Positions 26,336 through 34,222 of a stretch of 64,000 nucleotides of DNA are shown here, one piece after another. Both the position numbers and the translations under genes were made by a program. The stretch's first letter is position 1. The number at the start of each line of letters is the position of its first letter. Origin of the DNA: Candidatus Sulfotelmatobacter sp. (GTDB taxonomy: Bacteria > Vulcanimicrobiota > Vulcanimicrobiia > Vulcanimicrobiales > Vulcanimicrobiaceae); assembly GCA_035504415.1 (NCBI GenBank), contig DATJRY010000010.1, forward strand, positions 186,001-250,000, given 5' to 3'. A model generated the notes under the pieces. That model was not told the origin of the DNA. It saw only the letters and a list, made by a program, of their open reading frames with translations, and searched no databases.

Positions 26336-28078
26336 GTGCGCCTTTCCGCGACCCTCCCCTCGATCGCCTATCGTCAGGCCGCGCGCGGATACGAGCTCCG
26401 CGTCGGACCGCTGCGGATCCCGCAGAGCACGTATCTGCTCGTCGCGGCACTGCTGGTCGGGCTGGGGGGCGGTGAGGGCGCCGTCCTCTTCCGCGCCTTG
26501 ATCGCGCTCGAGACCAACGCCGCGGGCCAGCTCACGCAGTTCCTCGCCCACGGGTTGGGCCGCTGGGCGCTGGTCGTCACGCTCGCCGTCGGCGGTGCGG
26601 CCGCCGCCTGGGTGGCGGCGCGCTTCGCGCCCGAGGCGCGCGGGCACGGCGTCCCCGAAGTGATGGCCGCGGTCGCGCTGCGCGGCGGCATCATCCGCCC
26701 GCGCATCATCCTCATCAAGGCGCTGTGCTCGGCGACGACGATCGGTTTCGGCGGCGCGGCCGGCCGCGAGGGTCCGATCGTGCAGATCGGCAGCACGATC
26801 GGTTCCGTCCTCGGGCAGTGGGTGCGCGCGCCCGCGCCGGTCGTGCGCACGCTGGTCGCGTGCGGCGCGGCCGCCGGCATCTCGGCGACGTTCAACGCGC
26901 CGATCGGCGGCGTCTTCTTCGCCAGCGAAGTGATCTTGGGCGAGTTCGCACCGCGCTCGTTCGCCGTCGTCGTCGTCGCCAGCGTCGTCGCGGCCGTCGT
27001 CGGACGGGCGCAGCTCGGCGATCGCCCCTCGTTCGACGCGGCCGGCTTCGCGCTCGTCTCGCCGCGCGAGCTGTGGCTCTACGCGCTGCTCGGCGTGCTG
27101 TGCGCGGTCTGGGCCGCGCTGTTCGTGCGCGGGCTGTACGCCTGCGAAGACTTCGCCGACCGCATCCACGCGCCCGCCGCGCTCAAGGGTGCGTGCGGCT
27201 TCGCGCTGGTCGGGCTGCTCGGCGTCGCCGTGCCGCAGATCCTCGGCGTCGGCTACGAGGCGATGCAGCACGTCCTGGACGGCCACGTCGGCTTGGGGCG
27301 CGCGTTCGCGCTCGCGCTCGCCAAGCCGATCGCCACCTCGCTCACGCTCGCGGCGGGCGGCAGCGGCGGCGTCTTCGCGCCCTCGCTGTTCACCGGGGCA
27401 ATGTTGGGCGACGCGTTCGGCCGCATCGTGCACACCGTGTTCCCGGCCTGGACCGCCTCGCCGGCCGCCTACGGTTTGGTCGCCATGGCCGCGCTGTTCG
27501 CCGCGGCGGCCGAGGCGCCGATCACCGCCATCACCATCGTCTTCGAGATGTCGTACGACTACACGATCATCTTGCCGCTGATGATCGCGACCGTGATCGC
27601 GACGATCCTGGGCCGCCGGCTGCTCGGCGCGACCGTCTACGAGATGAAGCTGCTGCGGCGCGGCATCGATTGGCAACGCGTGCGCCGGCCGCGCGCGCTC
27701 GCGCACGTGCGCGCCGGCAGCATCGCGAACAGCGACGGCGCGGTCGCCGCGCCGGACGAAACGCTCGCCGCGCTGCTGGCACGCATGCCGCCCGGGATCG
27801 GAGCGGCCGTCGTCGTCGAGGACGGCCGGCTGTTGGGGGTGCTCGACGCGCGCACGCTGGCCGAAGCGGCCGCGCGCGACCCGAACCGCCACGTCACCTC
27901 GCTCTTGCCCGCGCCGAGCGTCTCGATCGGCGACGACGAACCGCTCGAACGCGCCGCCGATCTGCTGGTCGATCCGGCGATCCCGCTGGTGCCGGTGCTG
28001 GGCGCCGACGGTACGTTCGCCGGCGTCATCAGCCGCGCCGACGTGCTCGCCGCATACCGGAGCGCGGCCGCGACCTGA
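26336..28078 (+). CDS. CLC-type chloride channel/antiporter with CBS domains
   Basis: 580 residues from GTG. About ten or more hydrophobic helices over 30-440 with the CLC anion-path motifs GREGP (144-148, gating glutamate E145), FNAPIGGVFF (186-195), and GGSGGVFAPSLF (341-352). The glutamate at E198 in SEVI sits near the internal proton glutamate of antiporters, so exchange of chloride for protons is possible. Two CBS motifs follow (about 465-575), likely binding nucleotides for regulation. The selectivity-filter serine region GSGIP is replaced by GHGVPEV (103-109). Confidence 0.9.
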   Translation: MRLSATLPSIAYRQAARGYELRVGPLRIPQSTYLLVAALLVGLGGGEGAVLFRALIALETNAAGQLTQFLAHGLGRWALVVTLAVGGAAAAWVAARFAPEARGHGVPEVMAAVALRGGIIRPRIILIKALCSATTIGFGGAAGREGPIVQIGSTIGSVLGQWVRAPAPVVRTLVACGAAAGISATFNAPIGGVFFASEVILGEFAPRSFAVVVVASVVAAVVGRAQLGDRPSFDAAGFALVSPRELWLYALLGVLCAVWAALFVRGLYACEDFADRIHAPAALKGACGFALVGLLGVAVPQILGVGYEAMQHVLDGHVGLGRAFALALAKPIATSLTLAAGGSGGVFAPSLFTGAMLGDAFGRIVHTVFPAWTASPAAYGLVAMAALFAAAAEAPITAITIVFEMSYDYTIILPLMIATVIATILGRRLLGATVYEMKLLRRGIDWQRVRRPRALAHVRAGSIANSDGAVAAPDETLAALLARMPPGIGAAVVVEDGRLLGVLDARTLAEAAARDPNRHVTSLLPAPSVSIGDDEPLERAADLLVDPAIPLVPVLGADGTFAGVISRADVLAAYRSAAAT

Positions 28079-28087
28079 GCGCCGCGC

Positions 28088-28444
28088 TCAGCCCCGCGGC
28101 TTGCGCTGATGCAGCCAAACCTGATTTCCGTCGGGGTCGCGCACCATCGAAATCCAGCAGGCCGGCAACTCGTGCGGGTCGGTGATCTCGACGCCGCGCT
28201 CGGCCAAGCGCCCGTGCGCCGCCGCGATGTCGTCCACCTCGAGCGCGAGCGCGTTGCCGGTGCCCGGCGTGCCGACTTGTTCGAAGGTGCCGATCCCGAA
28301 CGTCTGGCCGTCGACGTCGAACTCCGTCCAGAAGCTCGACGCGACGTCGGTCGGGGCGATGCCGATCTGATCGCGGTAGAACGCGACCGAACGGTCCATG
28401 TCGGTGACGGGATACATGATGAACGCCAAGCCGGTGACGGCCAC
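28088..28444 (-). CDS. VOC-superfamily (glyoxalase-like) protein
   Basis: 118 residues from a GTG with AGGAG at a good distance. Glyoxalase/bleomycin-resistance fold: MYPVTDMDRSVAFYRDQIG (10-28), ALEVDDIAAAHGRLAERGVE, and the end MVRDPDGNQVWLHQ, with candidate metal ligands including E72 and H114. Function may be lyase, isomerase or dioxygenase; no substrate can be named. It is convergent with the CLC gene with only 9 bases between. Confidence 0.8.
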   Translation of the reverse strand: MAVTGLAFIMYPVTDMDRSVAFYRDQIGIAPTDVASSFWTEFDVDGQTFGIGTFEQVGTPGTGNALALEVDDIAAAHGRLAERGVEITDPHELPACWISMVRDPDGNQVWLHQRKPRG

Positions 28445-28481
28445 GGGAAGCTCCTCTCGGAATGCGGTGCGACGGTGGAGG

Positions 28482-29198
28482 TTAGACGGCGAACGCGACG
28501 AGCCCGGCTACTTCGGCGACGACGATGCTGAACCCGTACGCATCGCCGGTCAATCCGCCGCCCAGCTGCCGGCGCGCGAAGAGCCCGGCCAGCACCGCGA
28601 ACGCGAGCGCCGCCGGAACGATGATCGCGCCGCGCACGCCCATCGCCGCCCCCACGCACAGAACGAAGACCAGTCCGATGGTCAGGCCGATGATCGACGG
28701 CCGCCCGCGCAGCGCGGGCGCGGGCTCGCCGGCCCGGCCGTAGGGCACGAACCGCGCCAGCGAGATCGCGCCCAGTCGCGCGCTGGCGCCGGCGCAGGCC
28801 AGCGCGAGCGCGAGCCGGGCCGGCGCGATGCAGCTCACCGCCGCGATCCAGAACGCGGCCGCGATCGCGCCGCCGGCCAGCGCGTAGGTGCCGTGCCGCG
28901 GGTCGCGCAGGATCTCCAGGCGTCGCGCCGCCGGAACGCTGGCGAAGAACGCGTCGCATCCGTCGAGGAATCCGTCGACGTGCAGCGCGCCGGTCAGCAG
29001 GATCGGCAGCGCGAACGCGACGGCCAGGGCGAGCGCCGGCGGCGCGACGCGCGCCACCCCGTACGCGGCACCGCCCGCGACCGCGCCGACGACCGCCCCG
29101 ACGAGCGGCAACCACACCAGGGCGCGCGCGTCGGGGGCGTCGACGTCGCCGACCGGGACGATGGTGAAGTACCCGAACGCGTCGCGCAGCCCGTTCAC
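28482..29198 (-). CDS. cobS: Adenosylcobinamide-GDP ribazoletransferase (cobalamin synthase)
   Basis: 238 residues, mostly hydrophobic with about six helices. The family signatures TGALHVDGFLDGCDAFF (68-84) and GGLTGDAYGF near the C-terminus are intact and hold the metal-binding acidic residues. It joins adenosylcobinamide-GDP with alpha-ribazole (or its phosphate) in the membrane, the last step of vitamin B12 assembly. GTG start overlapping the cobT stop (GTGA). Last gene of cobC-cobT-cobS. Confidence 0.93.
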   Translation of the reverse strand: MNGLRDAFGYFTIVPVGDVDAPDARALVWLPLVGAVVGAVAGGAAYGVARVAPPALALAVAFALPILLTGALHVDGFLDGCDAFFASVPAARRLEILRDPRHGTYALAGGAIAAAFWIAAVSCIAPARLALALACAGASARLGAISLARFVPYGRAGEPAPALRGRPSIIGLTIGLVFVLCVGAAMGVRGAIIVPAALAFAVLAGLFARRQLGGGLTGDAYGFSIVVAEVAGLVAFAV

Positions 29199-30259
29199 GC
29201 CTCGGATTCTTTTTCGGCCACGCCGGCCTCGGCGAACGTCTTCATCTCGCGCACCATCCGTGCCGCCGCTTCGACCAGCGGGAGGGCCAGCGCGGCGCCG
29301 CTGCCTTCGCCCAGGCGCAGGCGCAGATCGAGCAGCGGCTCCAACCGCAGCGCCGCCAGCGCGATCGCGTGGCCGGGTTCCTGCGAGCGGTGCGCGGCGA
29401 TGCAGTACGCGAGCGCGTTGGGCGCGATGCGCTGCGCGAGCAGCGCGGCCGCCGACACGATGAAACCGTCCAGCACGACCGGGATGCGCGCGCGTGCCGC
29501 GCTCAAGATCACGCCCGCCAGTCCGACGATCTCGAAGCCGCCCAGCTCGGCCGCGATCGAGACGACGTCGGTCGTGTCGACGCGCGCCAGCGCGCGCTCG
29601 ACGACGGCGCGCTTGACGGCCAAGCGCGCGTCGTCGATGCCGGTGCCGCGCCCGACGACCTGCGCGACCGGCGCACCGGTGCAGGCGGCGACGATGGCGG
29701 CCGCCGCGGTCGTGTTGGCGATCCCCATCTCGCCCAGCGCGAGCACGTCGAACGCCGCGCGCTCCCGCAGCGCGGCGAAGGCCGCGGCGCCCGCGTCGAG
29801 CACGCGCGCGACGGCGTCGTAGCCGATCGCCGGCTCGTGGGCGAGGTTGGCGGTTCCCGGACCGCAGCGCACCTCGATCAAGCGCGGGTGTGCCGCGAAC
29901 GGCGTGCGCACCCCGAAGTCGGCGACGTAGACCTCGGCGCGCACCGCGCGCGCGAACGCGTTGATCGCGGCGATCTCGGCCAGGAAGCCGCCGACCATCT
30001 GCGGCGTGACCTCGGGCGGATACGCGCTCACGCCCTCGATCGCGACGCCGTGATCACCGGCTCCGACCAGCACCGCGCGGCGCTCGAACGCGTGCGGCGG
30101 CGGGACCGCGCCCGCGATCGCGCACAGCTGCACGCCGAGCTCCTCGATCTCGCCCAAGCTGCCCAGCGGTTTGGTCAGGTTGTCGATCCGCTCGCGCGCC
30201 GCCGCCGCGAGCGCCGGATCGGGGGCGGCGATCGCCCCGCGCCACGCTTGCAGCGTCAC
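29195..30259 (-). CDS. cobT: Nicotinate-nucleotide-dimethylbenzimidazole phosphoribosyltransferase
   Basis: 354 residues from GTG 30259, which overlaps the cobC stop. Signatures: LTKPLGSLGEIEELG (28-42), GDHGVAIEGVSAYP, EMGIANTTAAAA and the catalytic glutamate region LRLGEGSGAALAL near the C-terminus. It makes alpha-ribazole phosphate from nicotinate mononucleotide and a lower-ligand base. With cobC and cobS this completes lower-ligand activation; corrin-ring genes are not in the window, so the operon could serve salvage. Confidence 0.94.
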   Translation of the reverse strand: MTLQAWRGAIAAPDPALAAAARERIDNLTKPLGSLGEIEELGVQLCAIAGAVPPPHAFERRAVLVGAGDHGVAIEGVSAYPPEVTPQMVGGFLAEIAAINAFARAVRAEVYVADFGVRTPFAAHPRLIEVRCGPGTANLAHEPAIGYDAVARVLDAGAAAFAALRERAAFDVLALGEMGIANTTAAAAIVAACTGAPVAQVVGRGTGIDDARLAVKRAVVERALARVDTTDVVSIAAELGGFEIVGLAGVILSAARARIPVVLDGFIVSAAALLAQRIAPNALAYCIAAHRSQEPGHAIALAALRLEPLLDLRLRLGEGSGAALALPLVEAAARMVREMKTFAEAGVAEKESEA

Positions 30260-30858
30260 GGCGCCACCGCCGTCTCGTTGAGCGCGCCCAGCGACCACCG
30301 TTCGCCGTCGTAGTCGAAGCGGGTCAGCGAGGCGGGCGCGAAGCGCACCTGCAACGCGAGGCTCCGTGCTTCGCCGAGCAGCACGCGCAAGAGCGCGTGC
30401 AACGGCCCCGCGTGCGTCGCGACCAGCGCGGTGCCGACCGGCGAGAGCGCGCCCTGCACGACGGCGACGGCGCCGGCGACGCGCTCGCAGAGCTGCTCGA
30501 ACGACTCGCCGCCGCGCGCGGCGTAGGTGCGCGGGGTGACCTCGTCCATCGCCAGCTCCGGGTTGGCGGCGACGATCTGGTCCCACGTCAGCCCTTCCCA
30601 CCGGCCGAAGCGCATCTCGCGCCACGCCGCGTCGAGGCGCAGTGGGACGTCACGATCGCCCAGCACGATGCGCGCCGTCTCGACGGCGCGGCTCAGGTCG
30701 CTCGAGACGGCCAGGTCGATCGGCTCGTCGCGCAGCGACACGGCGAGGCCGTGCGCTTGCGCACGGCCCACCTCGTCGAGCGGGATGTCGCTATGGCCCT
30801 GGAATCGCCGCTCGGCGTTCCAGGCCGTCTGTCCGTGGCGGACGCAGATCAGGCGCAC
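30256..30858 (-). CDS. cobC: Alpha-ribazole phosphatase-type histidine phosphatase
   Basis: 200 residues. The phosphatase signature CVRHGQTAWN with catalytic H8 opens the protein, followed by RFQGHSDIPLDEVG, the SDLSRAVETA segment, the acid/base region WREMRFGRWEGLTWD, and a second His in ATHAGPLHALL. Position directly before cobT and cobS supports dephosphorylation of alpha-ribazole phosphate. Start is GTG, 6 bases after the stop of the ferritin-like gene upstream, so read-through from it is likely. Confidence 0.85.
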   Translation of the reverse strand: MRLICVRHGQTAWNAERRFQGHSDIPLDEVGRAQAHGLAVSLRDEPIDLAVSSDLSRAVETARIVLGDRDVPLRLDAAWREMRFGRWEGLTWDQIVAANPELAMDEVTPRTYAARGGESFEQLCERVAGAVAVVQGALSPVGTALVATHAGPLHALLRVLLGEARSLALQVRFAPASLTRFDYDGERWSLGALNETAVAP

Positions 30859-30864
30859 ACGGGA

Positions 30865-31443
30865 CTAGTCCCGGGGCAGCATCGGCCTTCCTTCGTGCGC
30901 GACCAGCAGGTCGTGCATGTCGTTGGCGTGATCTTCCTCCTGCGCCAGAATCCCCTCGAGCATGACCCGCGTGGTCGGGTCCTTCTCGCCGAAGAACCGG
31001 ATCAGGTCGCGGTAGTGTTCGACCGCGATCCGCTCCGCGACCAGGTTCTCCTTGAGCATCGCGACCAGGTCGAGGTCGCTCGCGCCGTACTCGGTGGCCG
31101 AGCGCATCGCCAGCCCGTCGGGATCGAGGTTCGGCGTCCCGCCGAGCTGATTGATGCGCTCAGCGATGAGGTGCATGTGCCGGCGCTCGTCGTTGGCGTG
31201 CTCTTCGAACTCGTCTTTGGGTCCGTCGCTCGCGATGCCGGTCGCGGCGATATAGTGCATCGTGTAGCGCAGGACGCAGACGATCTCGGTCGCGAGCGCA
31301 CCCTGCAGCAGCCCGATCGCCTGTTTGGGATCGAGCTCGTAGTTGTCCGTGATCGCGCCCTTCTCGAGTTCCTTGCGAGCGCGTTCACGCAACTCTTTGA
31401 TGTCGGTCAAAAAAGGTTGACCGTTCGTCGTCTTTGTGGCCAC
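30865..31443 (-). CDS. Ferritin-like (bacterioferritin/Dps-related) protein
   Basis: 192 residues. Four-helix ferritin-like fold with paired acidic/His motifs: ALATEIVCVLRY (48-59), EEHANDERRHMHLIAERI (78-95), ENLVAERIAVEHYRDLIRFF and AQEEDHANDMHDLL (164-177), forming a di-iron or metal centre. Likely oxidises and stores iron or protects from peroxide. GTG start; TATCCT lies 7 bases upstream on the minus strand with no clear ribosome site, so a leaderless transcript is possible. A linked role with the downstream cob genes is not obvious. Confidence 0.82.
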   Translation of the reverse strand: MATKTTNGQPFLTDIKELRERARKELEKGAITDNYELDPKQAIGLLQGALATEIVCVLRYTMHYIAATGIASDGPKDEFEEHANDERRHMHLIAERINQLGGTPNLDPDGLAMRSATEYGASDLDLVAMLKENLVAERIAVEHYRDLIRFFGEKDPTTRVMLEGILAQEEDHANDMHDLLVAHEGRPMLPRD

Positions 31444-31473
31444 GGGGCAAGGATACCCGATTTACCACCGGCC

Positions 31474-32283
31474 TCAAGCAAGCAAGGCGGCCGAGCAGTG
31501 GTGTCCCGCGTGAACGCCGGTCGGGTTCGGCACCAAGATGTGCCCGTGATCGACCCCGTCGCGCAGCGCGCCGTAGGTACACACCTTGCCGCCGGTGGTG
31601 CCATGGCGCCAGACCCACGCAGCAAGGTAAGCGCAGAACACCCCGTCGATCCGATCGTCCCAGCTCTTGTACCGTTCGCGCTGCGGCTCGTCCGCGAGCA
31701 ACGCGTCGTCGAGCACGAGCGGCGGATCTGCGCTCGCCAGGGTCGCGAGGTGACGGCGATACCGTCCCCACTCCGCGAGCACCGACGGCCACGGCCGGTT
31801 CTTCTTCTTGTACTTGATCGTCGTGCAGAGGCCGAACAGCCGGATCATCGCCGGATGCGGATAGACCTCGAACGCCACCGCACGCCGGTCGAACGGCTCG
31901 ACGTCGCGCGTGTGGACGACGCCGTCGCGCGCCAGCTCCGCGAGCAGCCGGTGCGCACGGCCGGGCCCGGCGAAGCGCCGCAAGTTCGCCGGGTGCGCGC
32001 CCGCCTGGTGACGGTGAAAGTCGCGGCCGAGGTCCCGCTCGCACGCACGGCTGCCCTCGCGGTTACGCACGATGGTCGGCATGTCGATCGCGATCGCGCC
32101 GGCGCGCCCGGCCAGCAGGCCGACGATCCACGCGCCGATCGCCGCGTTGTCCCAGCGCTCGACCCGCGCCTCGATCAGCCTACCGTTGCCGTCCAGGGCA
32201 GCCAGGCCGGAGCCGTTGCGCTCGGACCAGGCCAGATCGAGCCCCAGGAAGCGGACCGCTTGCTCGTTCGGAACGTTCGGCAT
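31474..32283 (-). CDS. DUF429 family protein
   Basis: 269 residues from ATG 32283, with GGAG about 12 bases upstream; the open frame extends further but crosses the divergent gene. DUF429 signatures: FLGLDLAWSERNGSGLAAL (12-30), AIAIDMPT near 63-70, EVYPHPAMIRLFGL, and the C-terminal SWDDRIDGVFCAYLAAW. The family resembles RNase H-like folds with conserved acidic residues, but no activity is established. Shares a 42-base divergent promoter region with the small Cys-rich gene at 32326. Confidence 0.8.
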   Translation of the reverse strand: MPNVPNEQAVRFLGLDLAWSERNGSGLAALDGNGRLIEARVERWDNAAIGAWIVGLLAGRAGAIAIDMPTIVRNREGSRACERDLGRDFHRHQAGAHPANLRRFAGPGRAHRLLAELARDGVVHTRDVEPFDRRAVAFEVYPHPAMIRLFGLCTTIKYKKKNRPWPSVLAEWGRYRRHLATLASADPPLVLDDALLADEPQRERYKSWDDRIDGVFCAYLAAWVWRHGTTGGKVCTYGALRDGVDHGHILVPNPTGVHAGHHCSAALLA

Positions 32284-32325
32284 ATGATGGGTGCTCCGCG
32301 GAACTACCAGAGGGGATGACGTCCA

Positions 32326-32559
32326 GTGGGTTACGACGACCACTCCTTCAAGTTCTTGGCGTCGGTCTTGGGCAAACCGGCCCGGACCTTCTCCTACACG
32401 CACCGCAATCGGCCGACCGTCGACGAGCATCGCTGGACGTGCGGCTGCGCCGCCCGCGAAGAGGAAGGGCGCTGCGGCCTGAGCGCGTGCGACACGCACC
32501 GCGGACTCAATCGCCGGCGCGACCCGTGGTCCGCCGAGCGCGCCGACCGGCTCGCATAG
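32326..32559 (+). CDS. Small Cys-rich hypothetical protein
   Basis: 77 residues from GTG, with AGGGG about 12 bases upstream. Four cysteines in TCGCAAREEEGRCGLSAC form a compact cluster that could hold a zinc or an iron-sulfur cluster. The rest is strongly charged and probably basic. No family recognised. It is divergent from the DUF429 gene and followed 37 bases later by the ALDH-like gene. Confidence 0.55.
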   Translation: MGYDDHSFKFLASVLGKPARTFSYTHRNRPTVDEHRWTCGCAAREEEGRCGLSACDTHRGLNRRRDPWSAERADRLA

Positions 32560-32596
32560 GCAGGCCGCGCACGCGCCGGCCGGAAGTCCATCGCCG

Positions 32597-33463
32597 ATGG
32601 ACGACCACGACGGGCGCGTTGCGATCCGCAAGATGTACAAGCTCTACGTGAACGGGGCGTTCGCGCGGAGCGAGTCCGGTCGCAGCGACGCCGTCGACGG
32701 CGAGAACGTCGCGCACGCTTCGCGCAAGGACGTGCGCGACGCCGTCGTCGCCGCGCGCGCGGGGACCGCGGCGTGGGGCGCGCAGTCGCCCGCGCTGCGC
32801 GGTCTGGTCCTCTACCGGCTCGCCGAGATGATGGAAGCGCGTGGCGCCGAGCTGGCGGCGCAGCTGGTGCGCGGCGGGACGGTCGACCCGGACGGCGCCG
32901 CGGCGGAGGTCGCCGCCGCGATCGACCGCACCGTCTGGTACGCCGGCTGGTGCGACAAGTACGTCGCCCTCGCGTCGACCCGCAATCCGGTCGCGGGCCC
33001 GCACTTCAACTTCTCGACCACCGAGCCGACCGGCGTCGTCGCCGTGATCGCGCCCGACGAGCCGGCCCTGCTGGGACTGGTCACCGCGGTGGTTCCGGCG
33101 CTGGTCAGCGGCAACGCGGTCGTCGCCGTCGCCAGCGCGCGCGATCCGCGCACCGCGATCGTCTTCGCCGAGTGCCTGGCCACCAGCGATCTGCCCGCCG
33201 GCGCCTGCAACGTGCTCACCGGACTGGCGGCGGAGCTGGGCCCCGTCCTCGCCGGCCACATGGACGTCAACGCGCTGTTGGCCTTCGGCCTGAGCGAGGA
33301 GGCCGCCAACACGCTCGGCGTGCTGGGCGCCGAGAACGTCAAGCGCACCCGCTTCGAACCCACGCCCGAGCGCGCGCGCTGGTTCAGCGCCGACTACGAC
33401 GACCTGCAGCGCGTCCTCGTCCACACCGAGGTCAAGACGATCTGGCATCCGGCGCGCATCTGA
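32597..33463 (+). CDS. Truncated ALDH-like protein lacking the catalytic domain
   Basis: 288 residues, or 276 from the ATG at 33 kb-side position 32633. It opens with YKLYVNGAFARSESGR, has the ALDH N-terminal part (VVAARAGTAAW, EPTGVVAVIAPDE, VVPALVSGNAVV), but lacks the ELGG base region and the catalytic cysteine and ends in ETKTIWHP-like sequence (VKTIWHPARI). Actinobacteria have the same short form directly after deoC and a full ALDH. It is therefore probably an evolved non-catalytic partner rather than a fresh truncation. Here it sits about 25 kb from its usual partners. Confidence 0.8.
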   Translation: MDDHDGRVAIRKMYKLYVNGAFARSESGRSDAVDGENVAHASRKDVRDAVVAARAGTAAWGAQSPALRGLVLYRLAEMMEARGAELAAQLVRGGTVDPDGAAAEVAAAIDRTVWYAGWCDKYVALASTRNPVAGPHFNFSTTEPTGVVAVIAPDEPALLGLVTAVVPALVSGNAVVAVASARDPRTAIVFAECLATSDLPAGACNVLTGLAAELGPVLAGHMDVNALLAFGLSEEAANTLGVLGAENVKRTRFEPTPERARWFSADYDDLQRVLVHTEVKTIWHPARI

Positions 33464-33466
33464 CCC

Positions 33467-33961
33467 TCAGTCGCTCGATTCTGGCAGCAGTGCGCTTTCT
33501 CGACCCAGCGTAGTCGGCGCTGCCCGGATCGCGATCCGCCGAACCATCGGGATCACAACCGCGCTGAACGCGCGGCGGTGGTGCACCCACCGGCCGGGAT
33601 ACGAGACGGTGACGCGTTGGCCGTGCCAGCCGGCCGCATCGACGGCGCGCGCGACGTTCGCGTCGATCGACCGCAACAGCGTCACGATCGCCTGCGGGCG
33701 CAGCTGCTCGATCGTGCGCGCAAGCGCGCCCTCACCGGCGCGGTGCGCCCGCCGCCGTTCCGCCGCAGTCAGCCGGTCGACCGGCTCGGCGCACAGGTCG
33801 ACGAGGTAGCACCCGAGCTCGCGAAAGGCGGCCAGGAACTCGCCGGCGGCGAGCGCGGGCGCAGCGAGGACGAACGTCTCGCGGATCGCCCGGTACAGCC
33901 CCGAGTCGGCCTGATAGAAGAATCGGCCCGACGCCGGCGGCGACTCGCCCACGAAGAGCAT
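33467..33961 (-). CDS. Hypothetical protein with a GESPP motif
   Basis: 164 residues from ATG 33961, but the start is uncertain because no ribosome site precedes it and the frame continues into the tRNA. Begins with a beta-strand and MLFVGESPPASGRFFYQ, later ELGCYLVDLCAEPVD and QAIVTLLRSI, then PGRWVHHRRAF. The pattern is loosely like a uracil-DNA-glycosylase fold (motif near the start and an H/N-containing end), but this is weak. It lies 41 bases downstream of tRNA-Ser on the same strand. Confidence 0.55.
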   Translation of the reverse strand: MLFVGESPPASGRFFYQADSGLYRAIRETFVLAAPALAAGEFLAAFRELGCYLVDLCAEPVDRLTAAERRRAHRAGEGALARTIEQLRPQAIVTLLRSIDANVARAVDAAGWHGQRVTVSYPGRWVHHRRAFSAVVIPMVRRIAIRAAPTTLGRESALLPESSD

Positions 33962-34001
33962 GCGCACGCGCTCGGGACGGTAGCGCTCGCGCAAGAGCTC
34001 C

Positions 34002-34089
34002 TGGCGGAGAGGGGGAGATTCGAACTCCCGATACCTTGCGGTATGCTCGCTTTCCAAGCGAGTGCATTCGACCACTCTGCCACCTCTCC
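34002..34089 (-). tRNA. tRNA-Ser (anticodon GGA)
   Basis: 88 bases with encoded CCA. The acceptor stem pairs GGAGAGG (34083-34089) with CCTCTCC (34006-34012). The anticodon loop reads CTTGGAAAG with anticodon GGA, and the long variable arm (CATACCGCAAGGTATC) is typical of class II serine tRNA. The T arm contains GTTCGAATC. It decodes UCC/UCU. Confidence 0.97.
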
Positions 34090-34222
34090 GCGGCCGACGC
34101 CCGCACTTCACGGCCGGGGGCCCCGATGCCTATGAGAGCCGGATGAAGGACCGGTAAGGTTTTGCGTCGCGGCGCGGCGTGGCGGCGCCGTTCGTGCGGC
34201 GCGCAGCGTTTCTCGAACAGCC

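Noticed and set aside
30859-30900. Cobalamin riboswitch before cobC
   Set aside because: Only 6 bases separate cobC from the ferritin-like gene, leaving no room, and no B12-box sequence was seen in that stretch or before 31443.
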